This document shows, piece after piece, positions 1 to 8,451 of a DNA stretch of 64,000 bases. The number at the start of each line of letters is the position of its first letter. The stretch's first letter is position 1. A program made the translations under genes and the position numbers. This DNA comes from Halomonas icarae (GTDB lineage Bacteria; Pseudomonadota; Gammaproteobacteria; Pseudomonadales; Halomonadaceae). The DNA is taken from positions 3,076,172 through 3,140,171 of the forward strand of contig NZ_WUTS01000001.1 in assembly GCF_009901955.1 (NCBI RefSeq), read 5' to 3'. The notes below the pieces were generated by a model. It did not search any database and was not told the DNA's origin. It was given only the letters and a program-made list of their open reading frames with translations.

Positions 1-630
1 GCCGGCTTCAATACCGGCTCCAACCCCCTGGCCGTGGCCTGCGCCGGCTATCGCCCGTTCGCCATGATGGCCGCCGCCGATGGCAGCTTCGGCTATGAGA
101 TGGAGATCATCACCTATCCGGGTTCCGCGGTGCGCAGCGTGGACGACCTGCGCGGGCGCACCCTCACCCACACCTCGGAGACCTCCAACTCCGGCTTCAA
201 GGCACCCACCGCGCTGCTGGCGGCGGAGTTCGGGCTGATCTCCGGCGAGGACTACCAGGTCGACTTCTCCGGCAAACACGACAACTCGATTCTCGGCGTC
301 GCCAATCAGGACTACGAGGCGGCCACCATCGCCAATTCGGTCAAGGGACGGATGCTCGACCGCGGCGTGATCGCGGCCGATCAGCTCGAGGTGCTCTATC
401 AGTCCGACACCTTCCCGACCACCAGCTACGGCACCGCCCACAACCTGGCGCCCGAGCTGCAGGCGGCCATTCAGGAGGCGTTCTTCAGCTACGACTGGGA
501 GGGCTCGGCGCTGGCCGAGGAGTTTGGTCGCAACGGCGAGGCGCAGTTCATCCCCATCACCTTCCAGGAGCACTGGGCGGTGATTCGCCAGATCGACCGC
601 GCCAACGACGTCACCTACGACTGCGGCTAA
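1..630 (+). CDS. phnD: Phosphonate ABC transporter substrate-binding protein PhnD, 5'-truncated by window edge
   Basis: The reading frame is open from the first base, so the signal peptide and first lobe lie outside the window; 209 residues of the C-terminal part are visible. The protein is a periplasmic PhnD-type binding protein that delivers phosphonates, or in some relatives phosphite, to the PhnC/PhnE importer. Family marks are a GFNTGSNP-like start, the lobe-2 segment SGKHDNSILGVANQDYEAA (compare the usual SGSHDNAI), and a C-terminus rich in aromatic residues. It is followed by phnC and two phnE genes in the usual D-C-E-E order. The natural substrate cannot be fixed from sequence. Confidence 0.9.
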   Translation, partial: AGFNTGSNPLAVACAGYRPFAMMAAADGSFGYEMEIITYPGSAVRSVDDLRGRTLTHTSETSNSGFKAPTALLAAEFGLISGEDYQVDFSGKHDNSILGVANQDYEAATIANSVKGRMLDRGVIAADQLEVLYQSDTFPTTSYGTAHNLAPELQAAIQEAFFSYDWEGSALAEEFGRNGEAQFIPITFQEHWAVIRQIDRANDVTYDCG

Positions 631-669
631 GCGCCACCGTCGCGTTGTTGCGTCCGCCGGTCGATCCTC

Positions 670-699
670 GCCCTGCGCCCGGCTCACCGTGCGCAGGGC
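670..699 (+). other. Intercistronic hairpin between phnD and phnC
   Basis: A perfect 9-bp stem (GCCCTGCGC at 670-678 with GCGCAGGGC at 691-699) closes a 12-base loop. No T-tract follows, so it is not a classic terminator. Hairpins after binding-protein genes commonly stabilise the upstream mRNA or lower expression of the downstream transporter genes, and that role is inferred here. Confidence 0.5.
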
Positions 700-759
700 G
701 CCTGCTGTAAAGAGCGTTGTGATAAACAGTGTGAAAAACGTTGTGAAGAAGGGTGCCCC

Positions 760-1584
760 GTGCTGGAAATCACACAACTGTGCAAGACCTACGCCACCGG
801 CGACACCGCCCTGCGCGAGGTGACGTTTCGCGTTCCCCGCGGCCAGATGGTGGGACTGATCGGCCCCTCGGGGGCAGGCAAGTCGACGCTGATTCGCTGC
901 ATCAATCGCCTGGTCGAACCCAGCGCCGGGCGGGTGCGGCTGGGCGACACCGAGCTGACCCGCCTGCACGGCCGGGGGCTGCGCCAGGCCCGCCGGCGCA
1001 TCGGCATGATCTTCCAGGAGTACGCCCTGGTGGAGCGACTCACGGTGATGGAGAACGTGCTCTCCGGGCGTCTGGGCTACGTGTCGTTCTGGCGCAGCTT
1101 CACCCGGCGCTTTCCCGGCCGGGACATCGAGAACGCTTACCGCCTGCTCGACCGGGTCGGCCTGCTCGACCACGCCGACAAGCGCGCCGATGCCCTCTCC
1201 GGCGGCCAGCGCCAGCGCGTGGGCATCGCTCGGGCGCTGGCCCAGGAGCCGGAGCTGCTGCTGGTGGACGAACCCACCGCCAGTCTCGACCCGCGCACCA
1301 GCCGCCAGATCATGCGCCTGCTGCGCGAGGTGTGCGCCGAGCGTGACCTGCCGGCCATCGTCAATATCCACGATGTGCCGCTGGCGCGGCGCTTCGTGGA
1401 CCGCCTGGTGGGGTTGCGCGCCGGGCGCCAGGTGTTCGACAACGCCCCGGACGCCCTCGACGAGGCCGCGCTCACCGCCATCTACGGCACCGAGGAGTGG
1501 CACACCCTGCACGCGGACGCGGACGGCGTTGAGGACGCCCCCGCGCGCCCCGCCCGCGCCCGCCCGGTCGAGGTGGCGTCATGA
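760..1584 (+). CDS. phnC: Phosphonate ABC transporter ATP-binding protein PhnC
   Basis: This 274-residue ATPase energises phosphonate import. Visible motifs are Walker [10 protein letters not shown] (about residues 36-44), the ABC signature [15 protein letters not shown], and Walker [13 protein letters not shown]. The GTG at 760 is chosen because it follows a purine-rich ribosome site (GAAGAAGGG) and gives the usual N-terminus [15 protein letters not shown]. The stop overlaps the phnE1 start by ATGA, which implies translational coupling. The C-terminal tail of about 25 residues is Ala/Pro/Arg-rich and probably dispensable. Confidence 0.95.
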   Translation: MLEITQLCKTYATGDTALREVTFRVPRGQMVGLIGPSGAGKSTLIRCINRLVEPSAGRVRLGDTELTRLHGRGLRQARRRIGMIFQEYALVERLTVMENVLSGRLGYVSFWRSFTRRFPGRDIENAYRLLDRVGLLDHADKRADALSGGQRQRVGIARALAQEPELLLVDEPTASLDPRTSRQIMRLLREVCAERDLPAIVNIHDVPLARRFVDRLVGLRAGRQVFDNAPDALDEAALTAIYGTEEWHTLHADADGVEDAPARPARARPVEVAS

Positions 1585-2390
1585 GTGCTCCCACCGCCTA
1601 TCCCAGCCGCTGGCGCCGGCCGCCGACGCTGATCCGCGACCCACGCTGGCGCTGGGCGCTGCGGGTCGGAGCGCTCGGCTATCTGGTGCTGGCGCTGGGC
1701 GCCCTCGAACTGGATGCGGCGCGCATCGCCGAGGGGCTGGAGCGCGGCGCCCACTTCCTGCGCGGCTTCCTGCAGCCCGATTTCACTAGCCGTTGGCGCG
1801 ATATCCAGCAGGGGCTGATCGAAAGCCTGACCATGACCCTGACCGCCACCGTGGCCGGCATCCTGCTGTCGGTGCCGATCGGCATCGGCGCGGCGCGCAA
1901 CTTGGTAGCGCGGCCGATCTACCTGGCGTGCCGGGCCATCGTCGCCCTCAGTCGCGCGCTGCAGGAGATCATCATCGCCATCTTTCTGGTGGCGATGTTC
2001 GGCTTTGGCCCCTTCGCTGGCTTCATGACCCTGACCTTCGCTTCCATCGGCTTTCTGGCCAAGCTGCTGGCCGACGCCATCGAAGAGATCGACGCCAGCC
2101 AGAGCGAGGCGATTCGCGCCACCGGCGCCAGCTGGTGGCAGCTGATCCACTACGCCGTGCAGCCCCAGGTGATGCCACGCCTGATCGGGCTCTCGCTGTA
2201 TCGACTCGACATCAACTTCCGCGAAAGCGCGGTGATCGGCATCGTCGGCGCCGGCGGCATCGGCGCCACCCTCAACACCGCCATCGAGCGCTACGAGTAC
2301 GACAGCGCCGGCGCCATTCTGCTGATCATCATCGTCATCGTTCTGCTGGTCGAGTACAGCTCCAGCCATGTAAGGAAGTACCTGCAATGA
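1581..2390 (+). CDS. phnE1: Phosphonate ABC transporter permease PhnE (first copy)
   Basis: An integral inner-membrane permease of 269 residues with about six hydrophobic segments and the binding-protein-dependent transport motif around residues 170-190 ([18 protein letters not shown]), which contacts the ATPase. It starts by ATGA overlap with phnC and ends by ATGA overlap with the second permease. Two different PhnE proteins probably form a heterodimeric pore, as in other D-C-E-E phosphonate systems. The terminal hydrophobic segment ends [16 protein letters not shown]. Confidence 0.93.
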   Translation: MSAPTAYPSRWRRPPTLIRDPRWRWALRVGALGYLVLALGALELDAARIAEGLERGAHFLRGFLQPDFTSRWRDIQQGLIESLTMTLTATVAGILLSVPIGIGAARNLVARPIYLACRAIVALSRALQEIIIAIFLVAMFGFGPFAGFMTLTFASIGFLAKLLADAIEEIDASQSEAIRATGASWWQLIHYAVQPQVMPRLIGLSLYRLDINFRESAVIGIVGAGGIGATLNTAIERYEYDSAGAILLIIIVIVLLVEYSSSHVRKYLQ

Positions 2391-3211
2391 CCACCCGCTC
2401 CACCGCGCCACCGCGCTACCCCCAGGTCTGGACCTTTCGCCCGCCCCGCACCCGCCTCGCGCTGTGGGTCGGCTGGCTGCTGCTGGCGGTGCTGTTTCTG
2501 ATCTGCTGGCGGCTGATGAACGCCAACACCCTATGGTGGTTCGTCGCCGACGCGCCAAGCCAGGCCATCGACATCGGTCAGCGCATGCTGCCACCGCGAC
2601 TGGCCTATCTGCCCGAGCTGCTCGTGCCGCTGTGGGACACCCTCAACATGGCCACCCTGGGCACCCTGGGCGGGGTCCTGCTGGCGGTGCCGGTGGCCTT
2701 TCTCGCCGCGCGCAACACCACACCCTCGATGCGGCTGGTACGGCCGGCGGCGCTGCTGGTGATCGTCGCCTCGCGCTCGATCAACTCGCTGATCTGGGCG
2801 CTGCTGCTGGTGGCGATCATCGGCCCGGGACTGCTGGCCGGCATTCTGGCCATCGCCCTGCGTTCGGTGGGCTTCGTGGGCAAGCTGCTCTACGAGGCCA
2901 TCGAGGAGAGTGACCCGCGCCCGGTCGAGGCCATCGCCGCCACCGGTGCCGCTCGCGCCCAGGTGGTGCACTACGGCATCGTGCCCCAGGTACTGCCGGC
3001 GTTCTGGGGCATCAGCGCCTTTCGCTGGGATATCAACATCCGCGAGAGCACCATCCTTGGGTTGGTGGGCGCCGGCGGCATCGGCATGAAGCTGCAGGCC
3101 TCCATCGACACCCTAGCCTGGTCTCAGGTGGCCACTCTGCTGCTGGTGATCCTGGCCACCGTGGTGGTCAGCGAGTGGCTGGCGGCACGCATCCGCCGAG
3201 CGTTGATCTAG
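2387..3211 (+). CDS. phnE2: Phosphonate ABC transporter permease PhnE (second copy)
   Basis: A second PhnE-type permease, 274 residues from the ATG at 2387. The reading frame stays open much further upstream, but the ATG overlapping the phnE1 stop with TAAGGAAG just upstream is the plausible start. It has the conserved EAA loop (PVEAIAATGAARAQVVHYGI), the motif RESTILGLVGAGGIGMKLQ, and five to six membrane segments. It is the last recognisable gene of the phn importer; no C-P lyase or phosphonatase gene follows, so the catabolic route is not visible on this side. Confidence 0.93.
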   Translation: MTTRSTAPPRYPQVWTFRPPRTRLALWVGWLLLAVLFLICWRLMNANTLWWFVADAPSQAIDIGQRMLPPRLAYLPELLVPLWDTLNMATLGTLGGVLLAVPVAFLAARNTTPSMRLVRPAALLVIVASRSINSLIWALLLVAIIGPGLLAGILAIALRSVGFVGKLLYEAIEESDPRPVEAIAATGAARAQVVHYGIVPQVLPAFWGISAFRWDINIRESTILGLVGAGGIGMKLQASIDTLAWSQVATLLLVILATVVVSEWLAARIRRALI

Positions 3212-3284
3212 CCCCGCGCTCGGCTTGCCCCGGTGGCCCGCGGCGGGCATCCTGCCGATTCGTCCCCTGGTCCAGGAGCCCGCC

Positions 3285-3680
3285 GTGGTGTCGCTGCAGC
3301 AGGATATCCGGCGCTGTCCTCGCGTGGCCGTCTACGGCACTCTCAAGCGGGGGCAGCACAACCACCATTGGCTGGAAGCCGCCAGGCTGCTCGGCCACGA
3401 CCGCCTGGGCGAGCTGACCCTGTACGACCTGGGTGCCTACCTGGGGGCCAAGCGCCGCGCCTCCAGCGGCGTGCTCGTCGAGGTCTACGTCATCGGCGTC
3501 CGGCAGCTGGCGAGCCTGGATCGTCTGGATCGCCTGGAGGATCATCGCGCCCACGTCCCGGTCACGCCCCAGCAGATCGCCGTCGACTGCGTCGAGGCCA
3601 GCGCCAGCGTCTCTCACATCCACGTGCGCGACCCCGAGACCGGCGGCATCAGCCACTCCCTGGATCACTTAGCGAGGTGA
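3285..3680 (+). CDS. Gamma-glutamylcyclotransferase-like domain fused to a cleavage-enzyme fragment (probable deletion chimera)
   Basis: The first 85 or so residues match the GGCT/AIG2 fold: the nucleotide-loop-like motif [17 protein letters not shown], an [12 protein letters not shown] strand, and the acidic residue in VLVEVYVI followed by LDRLDRLE. The C-terminal third of that fold is missing. The chain runs in frame into [14 protein letters not shown] and [11 protein letters not shown], which are marks of the beta-keto-acid cleavage enzyme (DUF849) family, and stops at a frameshift. The GTG at 3285 is preferred because AGGAG lies 6 bases upstream. The product is probably non-functional as a GGCT enzyme. 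An in-frame fusion by deletion is the simplest reading. Confidence 0.6.
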   Translation: MVSLQQDIRRCPRVAVYGTLKRGQHNHHWLEAARLLGHDRLGELTLYDLGAYLGAKRRASSGVLVEVYVIGVRQLASLDRLDRLEDHRAHVPVTPQQIAVDCVEASASVSHIHVRDPETGGISHSLDHLAR

Positions 3681-3969
3681 TGGCGCGGGTGCGCGAGGCC
3701 GACGTCGATATCGTCATGAACATCACCGCCTGCGGCGGCGACTGGATCCCCGATGTCGAGGACCCGACCCGCGGCGGCCCAAGGAGGGCCAGCTCGACGG
3801 CGACCCATTGTTCCAGCTCTGCCTGGGCATTCCCTGGGGCGCCGAGGCCGACCCGGAGACCATGCAGGCCATGTGCAACAAGCTGCCGGAGAATGCCAAC
3901 TGGGCCGCCTTCGGCATCGGCCGCCACCAGCTACCAATAGTCGCCCAGGCAATGCTGCTCGGTGGCCAC
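3550..3969 (+). pseudogene. Remnant of a beta-keto-acid cleavage enzyme (BKACE/DUF849) gene
   Basis: Three collinear pieces of one family are seen in different frames. Piece one is PVTPQQIA to HVRDPETGG, at the end of the upstream reading frame. Piece two, after a one-base loss near 3670, is [18 protein letters not shown] then [16 protein letters not shown]. Piece three, from about 3781, is [20 protein letters not shown] then [17 protein letters not shown] and MLLGGH. The middle of the protein (over 100 residues) and the true start are absent. BKACE enzymes condense acetyl-CoA with beta-keto acids; the GGDW/DDPTRGGP style is like the dehydrocarnitine cleavage branch, but the exact substrate is a guess. 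Confidence 0.75.
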
Positions 3970-4032
3970 GACCAGGCGTCACCCTGCACCTTGCTCAGCT
4001 GCACCGTCTGCAGCCAGCTCGACAATGACGGC

Positions 4033-4242
4033 TCAGGCACCACTATCCTGCCCTCGCGGCCATGGTGCCTCCAGCATCAGCACCTCGCCGTTGATGGAGT
4101 GGACTACCCGCTCATCCAGCACCATCTGGCCGAAGATCTCCGCCTCGATGCTGGGCTTCTTGGGCAGCCCCATCATCTTCATCACCGAGCGGACGTAGCG
4201 GCGGGTGAAGCTGGGGTAGTGGCGATAAGTGCAAGAAGTCAT
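4033..4242 (-). CDS. Unrecognised 69-residue protein, probably truncated
   Basis: I do not recognise this protein. It starts by ATGA overlap with the end of the restriction-helicase fragment, which argues that it was the next gene of that operon. The sequence is basic at the start ([22 protein letters not shown]) and then acidic ([17 protein letters not shown]). After its stop, another minus-strand frame continues with a plausible protein segment ([19 protein letters not shown]) as far as about 3970, where the oppositely oriented cleavage-enzyme remnant begins. It may therefore be a longer gene broken by a frameshift and a deletion. Confidence 0.4.
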   Translation of the reverse strand: MTSCTYRHYPSFTRRYVRSVMKMMGLPKKPSIEAEIFGQMVLDERVVHSINGEVLMLEAPWPRGQDSGA

Positions 4243-5299
4243 GGTTGCATAGTCGCTGCTTCAGCCGGCTGGCCTGCCACCACCTGCATCAAGCTGTCCA
4301 GGTAGTTGGAATCTGACATAAACAGCACGTGCTTGGTGCGTAGCTCTTCCGCGGTCATGCCCCAGTGGCTGATGATCCACTCACGCGTAGTGCTGGAAGG
4401 TGCGAGGATGACGCTTTCCAGCTCGACGTGCTCACTTTTCAGGCGCCGCTCCACCTCCTTGATGCGCTCTCCGAATTCAATCTTCTCGTCCTTTGGCCCT
4501 GTATGGCGCAGACCATGAGGGTCTACGAAGACGATGCGCTGGCGGTCATCCTGCACTTGCCAAAGGATAAAGTCGGGATAGAAGCCACCAGCTTCAAAGA
4601 AGCCAATACCCTGCTTCACCAGGTTACGCAGCAGGTAGAGCTGTTCACCTCGTTCAGCGAGCGCCTGCTGGTTTCGCTCCAACCATCCCTTAAGGTCCTC
4701 GACGAAACGGAACTCGCTATCGTTGAGGGCAACGGGCTCAACACGGATACGGCTGTCCTTGCCCAGATGCAGCAGCGGACTGTAGAGGTGGGCATCAATT
4801 TGAATTGCGCTGACACCGTTGGCCTTGGATGAACGATAGATAGCCTGACGCTGCTGCTCGATGGCCTCCTTCATCTGCCTGATGTCGTCGATCAGTGCCG
4901 TTTCGCTGCCATCAACAATCAGCTGATACTCCTTGGTATCGGGCAGGTTGCCACGGGCATCCTCGAGCGCCACCAGTTCCAGGCGCGGCTCCAGGTAGGC
5001 GCGGCGGTGGTAGTTGAAGACTCGATCCATCAGCAGCGACAGGAGCTCCAGCGCCATGCTTTGGTAGCGCTGGAAGTTGTCGGCGTGCAGCTTCCACTGA
5101 TTGTCGGGGACCAGCAGCGTGTACCACACCTGGCTCTTTAGCAGCGCCGGGAATCGGCTGGCATCGATCAGCAGGTTAGCGTAGCCCCTGGAGCGCCGAT
5201 AGCGCTCCAGGTCGCGCTCCAGGTCGCGCTCCAGGGCAGCCATATCCAGGAACAGGAGACGATTGTCATCGAAGAAGCGCTCGTGCTGCTTGGCCTGGC
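4239..5299 (-). pseudogene. 3' fragment of a type III restriction-like DEAD/DEAH helicase-nuclease
   Basis: The frame is open from the IS end at 5299 to the stop at 4239, about 352 residues, starting QAKQHERFFDDNRLLFLDM. The fragment resembles the C-terminal part of large ResIII-type helicases found in restriction and defence loci. A nuclease-like core is visible in GIGFFEAGGFYPDFILW followed by RIVFVDPHGLRH, a PD-(D/E)xK-like arrangement with His where Lys is usual. No helicase motifs remain on this side of the IS. An internal ATG at 5243 could still drive translation of the nuclease-like piece. Assignment comes from recalled family features, not from a search. Confidence 0.65.
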
Positions 5300-5366
5300 T
5301 GAAGTGGTCCCCAGCCTTCGGACCACCTGACAGGTCATCTAAGCTCGGATCGGATCATCATCGGCG

Positions 5367-6221
5367 TCAGGCCGCCTGTTTCACTAGTTGTGGGAAGTAC
5401 ACCTCATCAGGTGTCGCATCGTCCAGTCCTTGGTGAGGCCGCTCCTGGTTGTACCAGGCGAAGTAGCGGCCCAGTTCCTGCTTCAGGTGTGCCCCGTCCT
5501 TGAAGGCCTTCAGGTAGACGCACTCGTACTTCACGCTGCGCCAGAGCCGCTCCACGAAGATGTTATCCCGGTAACAGCCCTTGCCGTCCATGCTGATGGT
5601 GACGCCGTGAGCCTCTAGGACGCCGGTGAAAGCCTGGCTGGTAAACTGGCACCCCTGATCCGTATTGAAGAACTCAGGCGGTCCGTGACGTGCCAGTGCC
5701 TCCTCCAGCGCATCGACACAGAAGTCCGTGTCCAAGGTGTTGGAGACCCGCCACGACAGGACACGGCGGCTGTGCCAGTCCATCACCGCCACCAGGTACA
5801 TGAATCCGCGGACCAGCGGAACGTAGCTGATGTCGGTCGCCCACACCTGGTTCGGCCGGTCGATCGTCAGGCCACGTAGCCGGTAGGGATAGATCCGATG
5901 CCCCTTGCCCGGCAGGCTGGTCCGTGGGCGCGGATAGATCGCCTGAAGCCCCATCTGACGCATCAGGCGCCTTACCCGCTTGCGGTTGACCCGGTGGCCC
6001 AGCCGGTTGAGATGGACGGTCATCCTGCGCGAGCCGTAGACCGGCGTCAGCAGGTGCTGCTCATCGATCAGGCGCATCAGCACCAGATCCTCGGCGAGCC
6101 ACTCTCGCTGCTGGTAATACAGCGAGGAACGGCTGATGCCGAGTAGCTGACACTGCCGTCTCAGACTCGGAGTGGCGGAAGATGGCGGCTCGATCATGGC
6201 CAGGCGCTGCGCCCGGCTCAA
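5367..6221 (-). CDS. IS3-family transposase OrfB (DDE integrase catalytic domain)
   Basis: The 284-residue catalytic half of the transposase. The N-terminus holds an HTH-like region (SLRRQCQLLGISRSSLYYQQ, then VYGSRRMTVHLNRLGHRVNRK). The retroviral-integrase-like core carries the DDE residues in VWATDISYVPL, FFNTDQGCQFTS and DNIFVERLWRSVKYE. It probably acts as an OrfAB fusion made by -1 frameshifting: reading back in this frame past the TTG at 6221 gives FFITQARSLSRAQ, continuous with OrfA. All catalytic residues are present, so the element may still be mobile. Confidence 0.92.
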   Translation of the reverse strand: MSRAQRLAMIEPPSSATPSLRRQCQLLGISRSSLYYQQREWLAEDLVLMRLIDEQHLLTPVYGSRRMTVHLNRLGHRVNRKRVRRLMRQMGLQAIYPRPRTSLPGKGHRIYPYRLRGLTIDRPNQVWATDISYVPLVRGFMYLVAVMDWHSRRVLSWRVSNTLDTDFCVDALEEALARHGPPEFFNTDQGCQFTSQAFTGVLEAHGVTISMDGKGCYRDNIFVERLWRSVKYECVYLKAFKDGAHLKQELGRYFAWYNQERPHQGLDDATPDEVYFPQLVKQAA

Positions 6222-6502
6222 CGATCGAGCCTGCGTGATAAAAAATCCCGTTCTACCGTCAACTTACCGATCTCGCGGTAGAGGATATCGATCTCCTCTT
6301 GGCCCTTCTGAGCGGCCTTACCGCTGCTGCTGTCGAAGATGCCAGCGGCGTTGTCCAGCAGTTCACGCTTCCACTGGCTCACCATGGACGGGTGCACCTC
6401 GAAGCGAGCCGCCAGCGCCGAGGTGGTCTCATCGCCCTTCAGCGCAGCCAAGGCCACCTTGGCCTTGAACTCGTTGCTGTACTGCCGACGTTTCTTGCTC
6501 AT
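6218..6502 (-). CDS. IS3-family transposase OrfA (DNA-binding HTH)
   Basis: 94 residues with the HTH_Tnp_1 pattern: RRQYSNEFKAKVALAALKGD, then SALAARFEVHPSMVSQWKRE, followed by a leucine-heptad segment (EEIDILYREIGKLTVERDFL) of the kind that multimerises OrfA and OrfAB. It binds the terminal inverted repeats and as a free protein usually down-regulates transposition. The stop at 6218 overlaps the OrfB frame. Confidence 0.9.
   Translation of the reverse strand: MSKKRRQYSNEFKAKVALAALKGDETTSALAARFEVHPSMVSQWKRELLDNAAGIFDSSSGKAAQKGQEEIDILYREIGKLTVERDFLSRRLDR
6239..6245 (-). promoter_or_regulatory. Programmed -1 frameshift heptamer of the IS3 element
   Basis: On the minus strand, orfA reads GAT TTT TTA, giving the canonical X XXY YYZ slippery heptamer T TTT TTA. 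Slipping back one base leads directly into the orfB frame, upstream of its possible start. This is the usual way IS3 elements make their active OrfAB transposase. Confidence 0.75.
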
Positions 6503-6568
6503 GATCAGGATCTCCTGGTCGGTCTGATCAGAGCTTAGCGCCTGGTCCGAATTTCGGGGACCACTTCA

Positions 6569-7613
6569 GCAGTCGCTCCAACCAGTCCTGCTCGACCTGA
6601 TGCCGGTCATGCAGTGCCTCGAGTCGCTCCTTGAGGGTCTCCAACGTCTGGATAATGGCAGTGGTGGAGGAAGCCAGCAGCTTGCGTATGACCAGTGACA
6701 CCAGGTGGCGTTGGCGAGTGGGCACGCCATAGCTGTCTTCGCGCTCCAGGTAGCCCGAGACAAGATGGTAGAGCCGCTGTTCATCCTGGGAGGGGGTGAA
6801 GGGGATCGTCAGCGCCTTGCGCTCGGTGTACTGCACATACTCCAGCACCTGGCGGCGGAGGGTGCGTTTGGCGAATTCATCAAGCCGGCGTCGCAGCCCC
6901 TCTATATCGTTGCCGCCACGCATAAACTGTCGGCGAAAGCTGATGGCATCACCGAACAGCTGGTCATCAATCACAGTCGACAGACCGTAGAGTTCGAGCA
7001 GCGAGTTCTGCAGTGGTGTAGCGGTGAGCAGCAGCTTGCGACTGCCGGCAAAGGTGCGTTTGATGGCCTGCCCGGTGCGATGGCTCTCACGGTGAGCATT
7101 ACGCAGTTTGTGAGCCTCGTCGATCACCACCAGGTCCCAGGGGATGGTGCGCAGCTGGGGCTCCAGCTTGGCCGCGAAGTGGTAGGACATCACGCTGATG
7201 ACATCCTGATCCAACGGGTCGTAGATTCCCTGATCACGCTGCTGTTTGTAGGTGCGAGCATCCAGCACCTGAGTGGGCAGGTGGAATTTCTCAGTCAACT
7301 CAGTCGCCCACTGCTTACGCAAGGCTGCTGGAGCAATCACCACCAGCCGACGCCGACGCTCTGCCCAGTACTGGCAGATGACCAGCGCAGCTTCGATGGT
7401 CTTGCCCAGCCCCACCTCGTCGGCCAGCAGCACGCCTTTGGTCAGCGGGTTCTGCAGGGCGAACAAGGCGGCATCGATCTGGTGGGGGTTGAGATCGACC
7501 GAAGCGTCGAACAACGAAGTGGCCAGACGGTCCACGTCTCCACCCCGTCGCTGGCGAGTGAGCTCATAGGCGAAATACTTGGCGTGGTAGTCCGTGATGT
7601 GCTCTGTGGTCAT
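6569..7613 (-). pseudogene. 5' fragment of an SNF2-type DEAD/DEAH helicase, cut by the IS3 element
   Basis: About 348 genuine residues remain before the chain runs into IS sequence. The first RecA-like domain is intact: LLADEVGLGKTIEAAL (Walker A-like), VVIDEAHKLR (DEAH box), and LLLTATPLQNSLLELYGL (motif III). The second RecA domain with motifs IV-VI is absent, so ATP-driven translocation is not expected. Proteins of this kind, opening MTTEHITDYHAKYFAYEL and with a LNPHQIDAALFAL lead-in, occur in restriction/methylation defence loci. The partner genes that would normally follow have gone, apart from a nuclease-like tail beyond the IS. Confidence 0.8.
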
Positions 7614-7779
7614 CCCTGAAGCCTGTCCGGTTGCGATAGGAGCAGCTACCCACTCTCTCCCGCGCCGGCACGATGATCAAGGCGACTTAGGGTGGTGACT
7701 ACACCAGCTTGAACGGCTCGATATGGCCGAAGGTGCCGGTCTTGGTCATCGCGGCGCAGGGGTGCTACATCGCGCGTCC

Positions 7780-8451
7780 TCACCGCCACGAGGGCATCGC
7801 CCACCCCCGCTCACGCGCAATGCCGGCAAGCACCGGGTCCGGATGGATGGCGTGCGGTCTCTCCACCGCCTCGAGAAGCGGAAGATCGTTGCGGGAATCA
7901 GAGTAGCCCCAGGTCTCCGCTGGCTGCGCCTCTCCCAGCCATTCCCGGAGTGCGTGAAGCTTCCCTTCCTTGAAGGTGCGGATACCGCGCGCCTGGCCGG
8001 TATAGCGACCGGCTTGCTCCTCGAGCTCCGTCGCCAGTGCCGCATCGCAGCCCAAGCGCCTGGCGAGTGGCGCCACCAGCTGGGCGGTCGAGGCGGAGAT
8101 GACGACGGTGGTATGCCCCTGCTCGCGATGCCATGCCACCTGCGCAAGGCCTCCCGGGAATAGCCGCGGCATGATACGACTATCCAGGAAGACCTCGACC
8201 TGCTCGGCCACTTCCTGGACCTTGCGTCCCGCCAAGGGGGCGAGCAGAAAGGCCAGATGTGCCTCCATATCCAGGGTGCCTGCCGCGTAGTCGGCCATAT
8301 GGCTCTCCCAGGTGCGGCGATACTCGGCGGTATCCGGGATCCAGCCCTGTTCGATCAGCCACTCGTTCCAGTACCCGGTTATGTCCCCGTCGAGCAGGGT
8401 GTCATCCAGATCGAACAGCGCCAGGCGCATTGCCCTGCAAGACATACTCAC
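7780..8451 (-). CDS. HAD-IB family phosphatase (SerB-like), last gene of the organophosphorus import operon
   Basis: 223 residues of the haloacid-dehalogenase superfamily, subfamily IB. Motif I is LFDLDDTLLDGD (the first Asp is the nucleophile), motif II is TTVVISAST, and motif IV is GYSDSRNDLPLLE. A helical cap lies at about residues 20-90. HAD-IB proteins remove phosphate from small molecules such as phosphoserine or phosphocholine; the substrate here is unknown. Its start overlaps the upstream ATPase gene by ATGA, so it is translationally coupled to the transporter. This suggests it dephosphorylates an imported compound or a product of the AP-superfamily enzyme of the same operon. Confidence 0.88.
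   Translation of the reverse strand: MSMSCRAMRLALFDLDDTLLDGDITGYWNEWLIEQGWIPDTAEYRRTWESHMADYAAGTLDMEAHLAFLLAPLAGRKVQEVAEQVEVFLDSRIMPRLFPGGLAQVAWHREQGHTTVVISASTAQLVAPLARRLGCDAALATELEEQAGRYTGQARGIRTFKEGKLHALREWLGEAQPAETWGYSDSRNDLPLLEAVERPHAIHPDPVLAGIARERGWAMPSWR

Larger units (their letters stand above)
5300..6568 (-). mobile_element. IS3-family insertion sequence, complete, about 1.27 kb
   Basis: Terminal inverted repeats are visible: TGAAGTGGTCCCC at 5300-5312 and its complement GGGGACCACTTCA at 6556-6568, extended on both sides by a further TTCGGACCA match. The ends follow the TG...CA rule. It carries orfA and orfB with a programmed frameshift signal. The flanks share only GC at each end (5298-5299 and 6569-6570), not a clean 3-4 bp duplication. 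This fits a deletion or recombination event between IS copies more than a simple insertion. It sits exactly between two unrelated helicase fragments. Confidence 0.92.

Noticed and set aside
1482..2594. 370-codon minus-strand open frame over the phnC end and phnE1
   Set aside because: Antisense shadow of permease genes; no motifs and no ribosome site.
5244..5299. Reading the two helicase fragments as one interrupted gene
   Set aside because: The frame left of the IS has the look of a ResIII-type C-terminus and the right part is SNF2-type; the second RecA domain is missing from both, so a simple insertion does not explain them.
7649..7747. 16-codon minus-strand frame (MTKTGTFGHIEPFKLV) and surrounding sequence downstream of the HAD gene
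   Set aside because: It might be the tail of a lost gene, but it is too short and matches nothing I can name.
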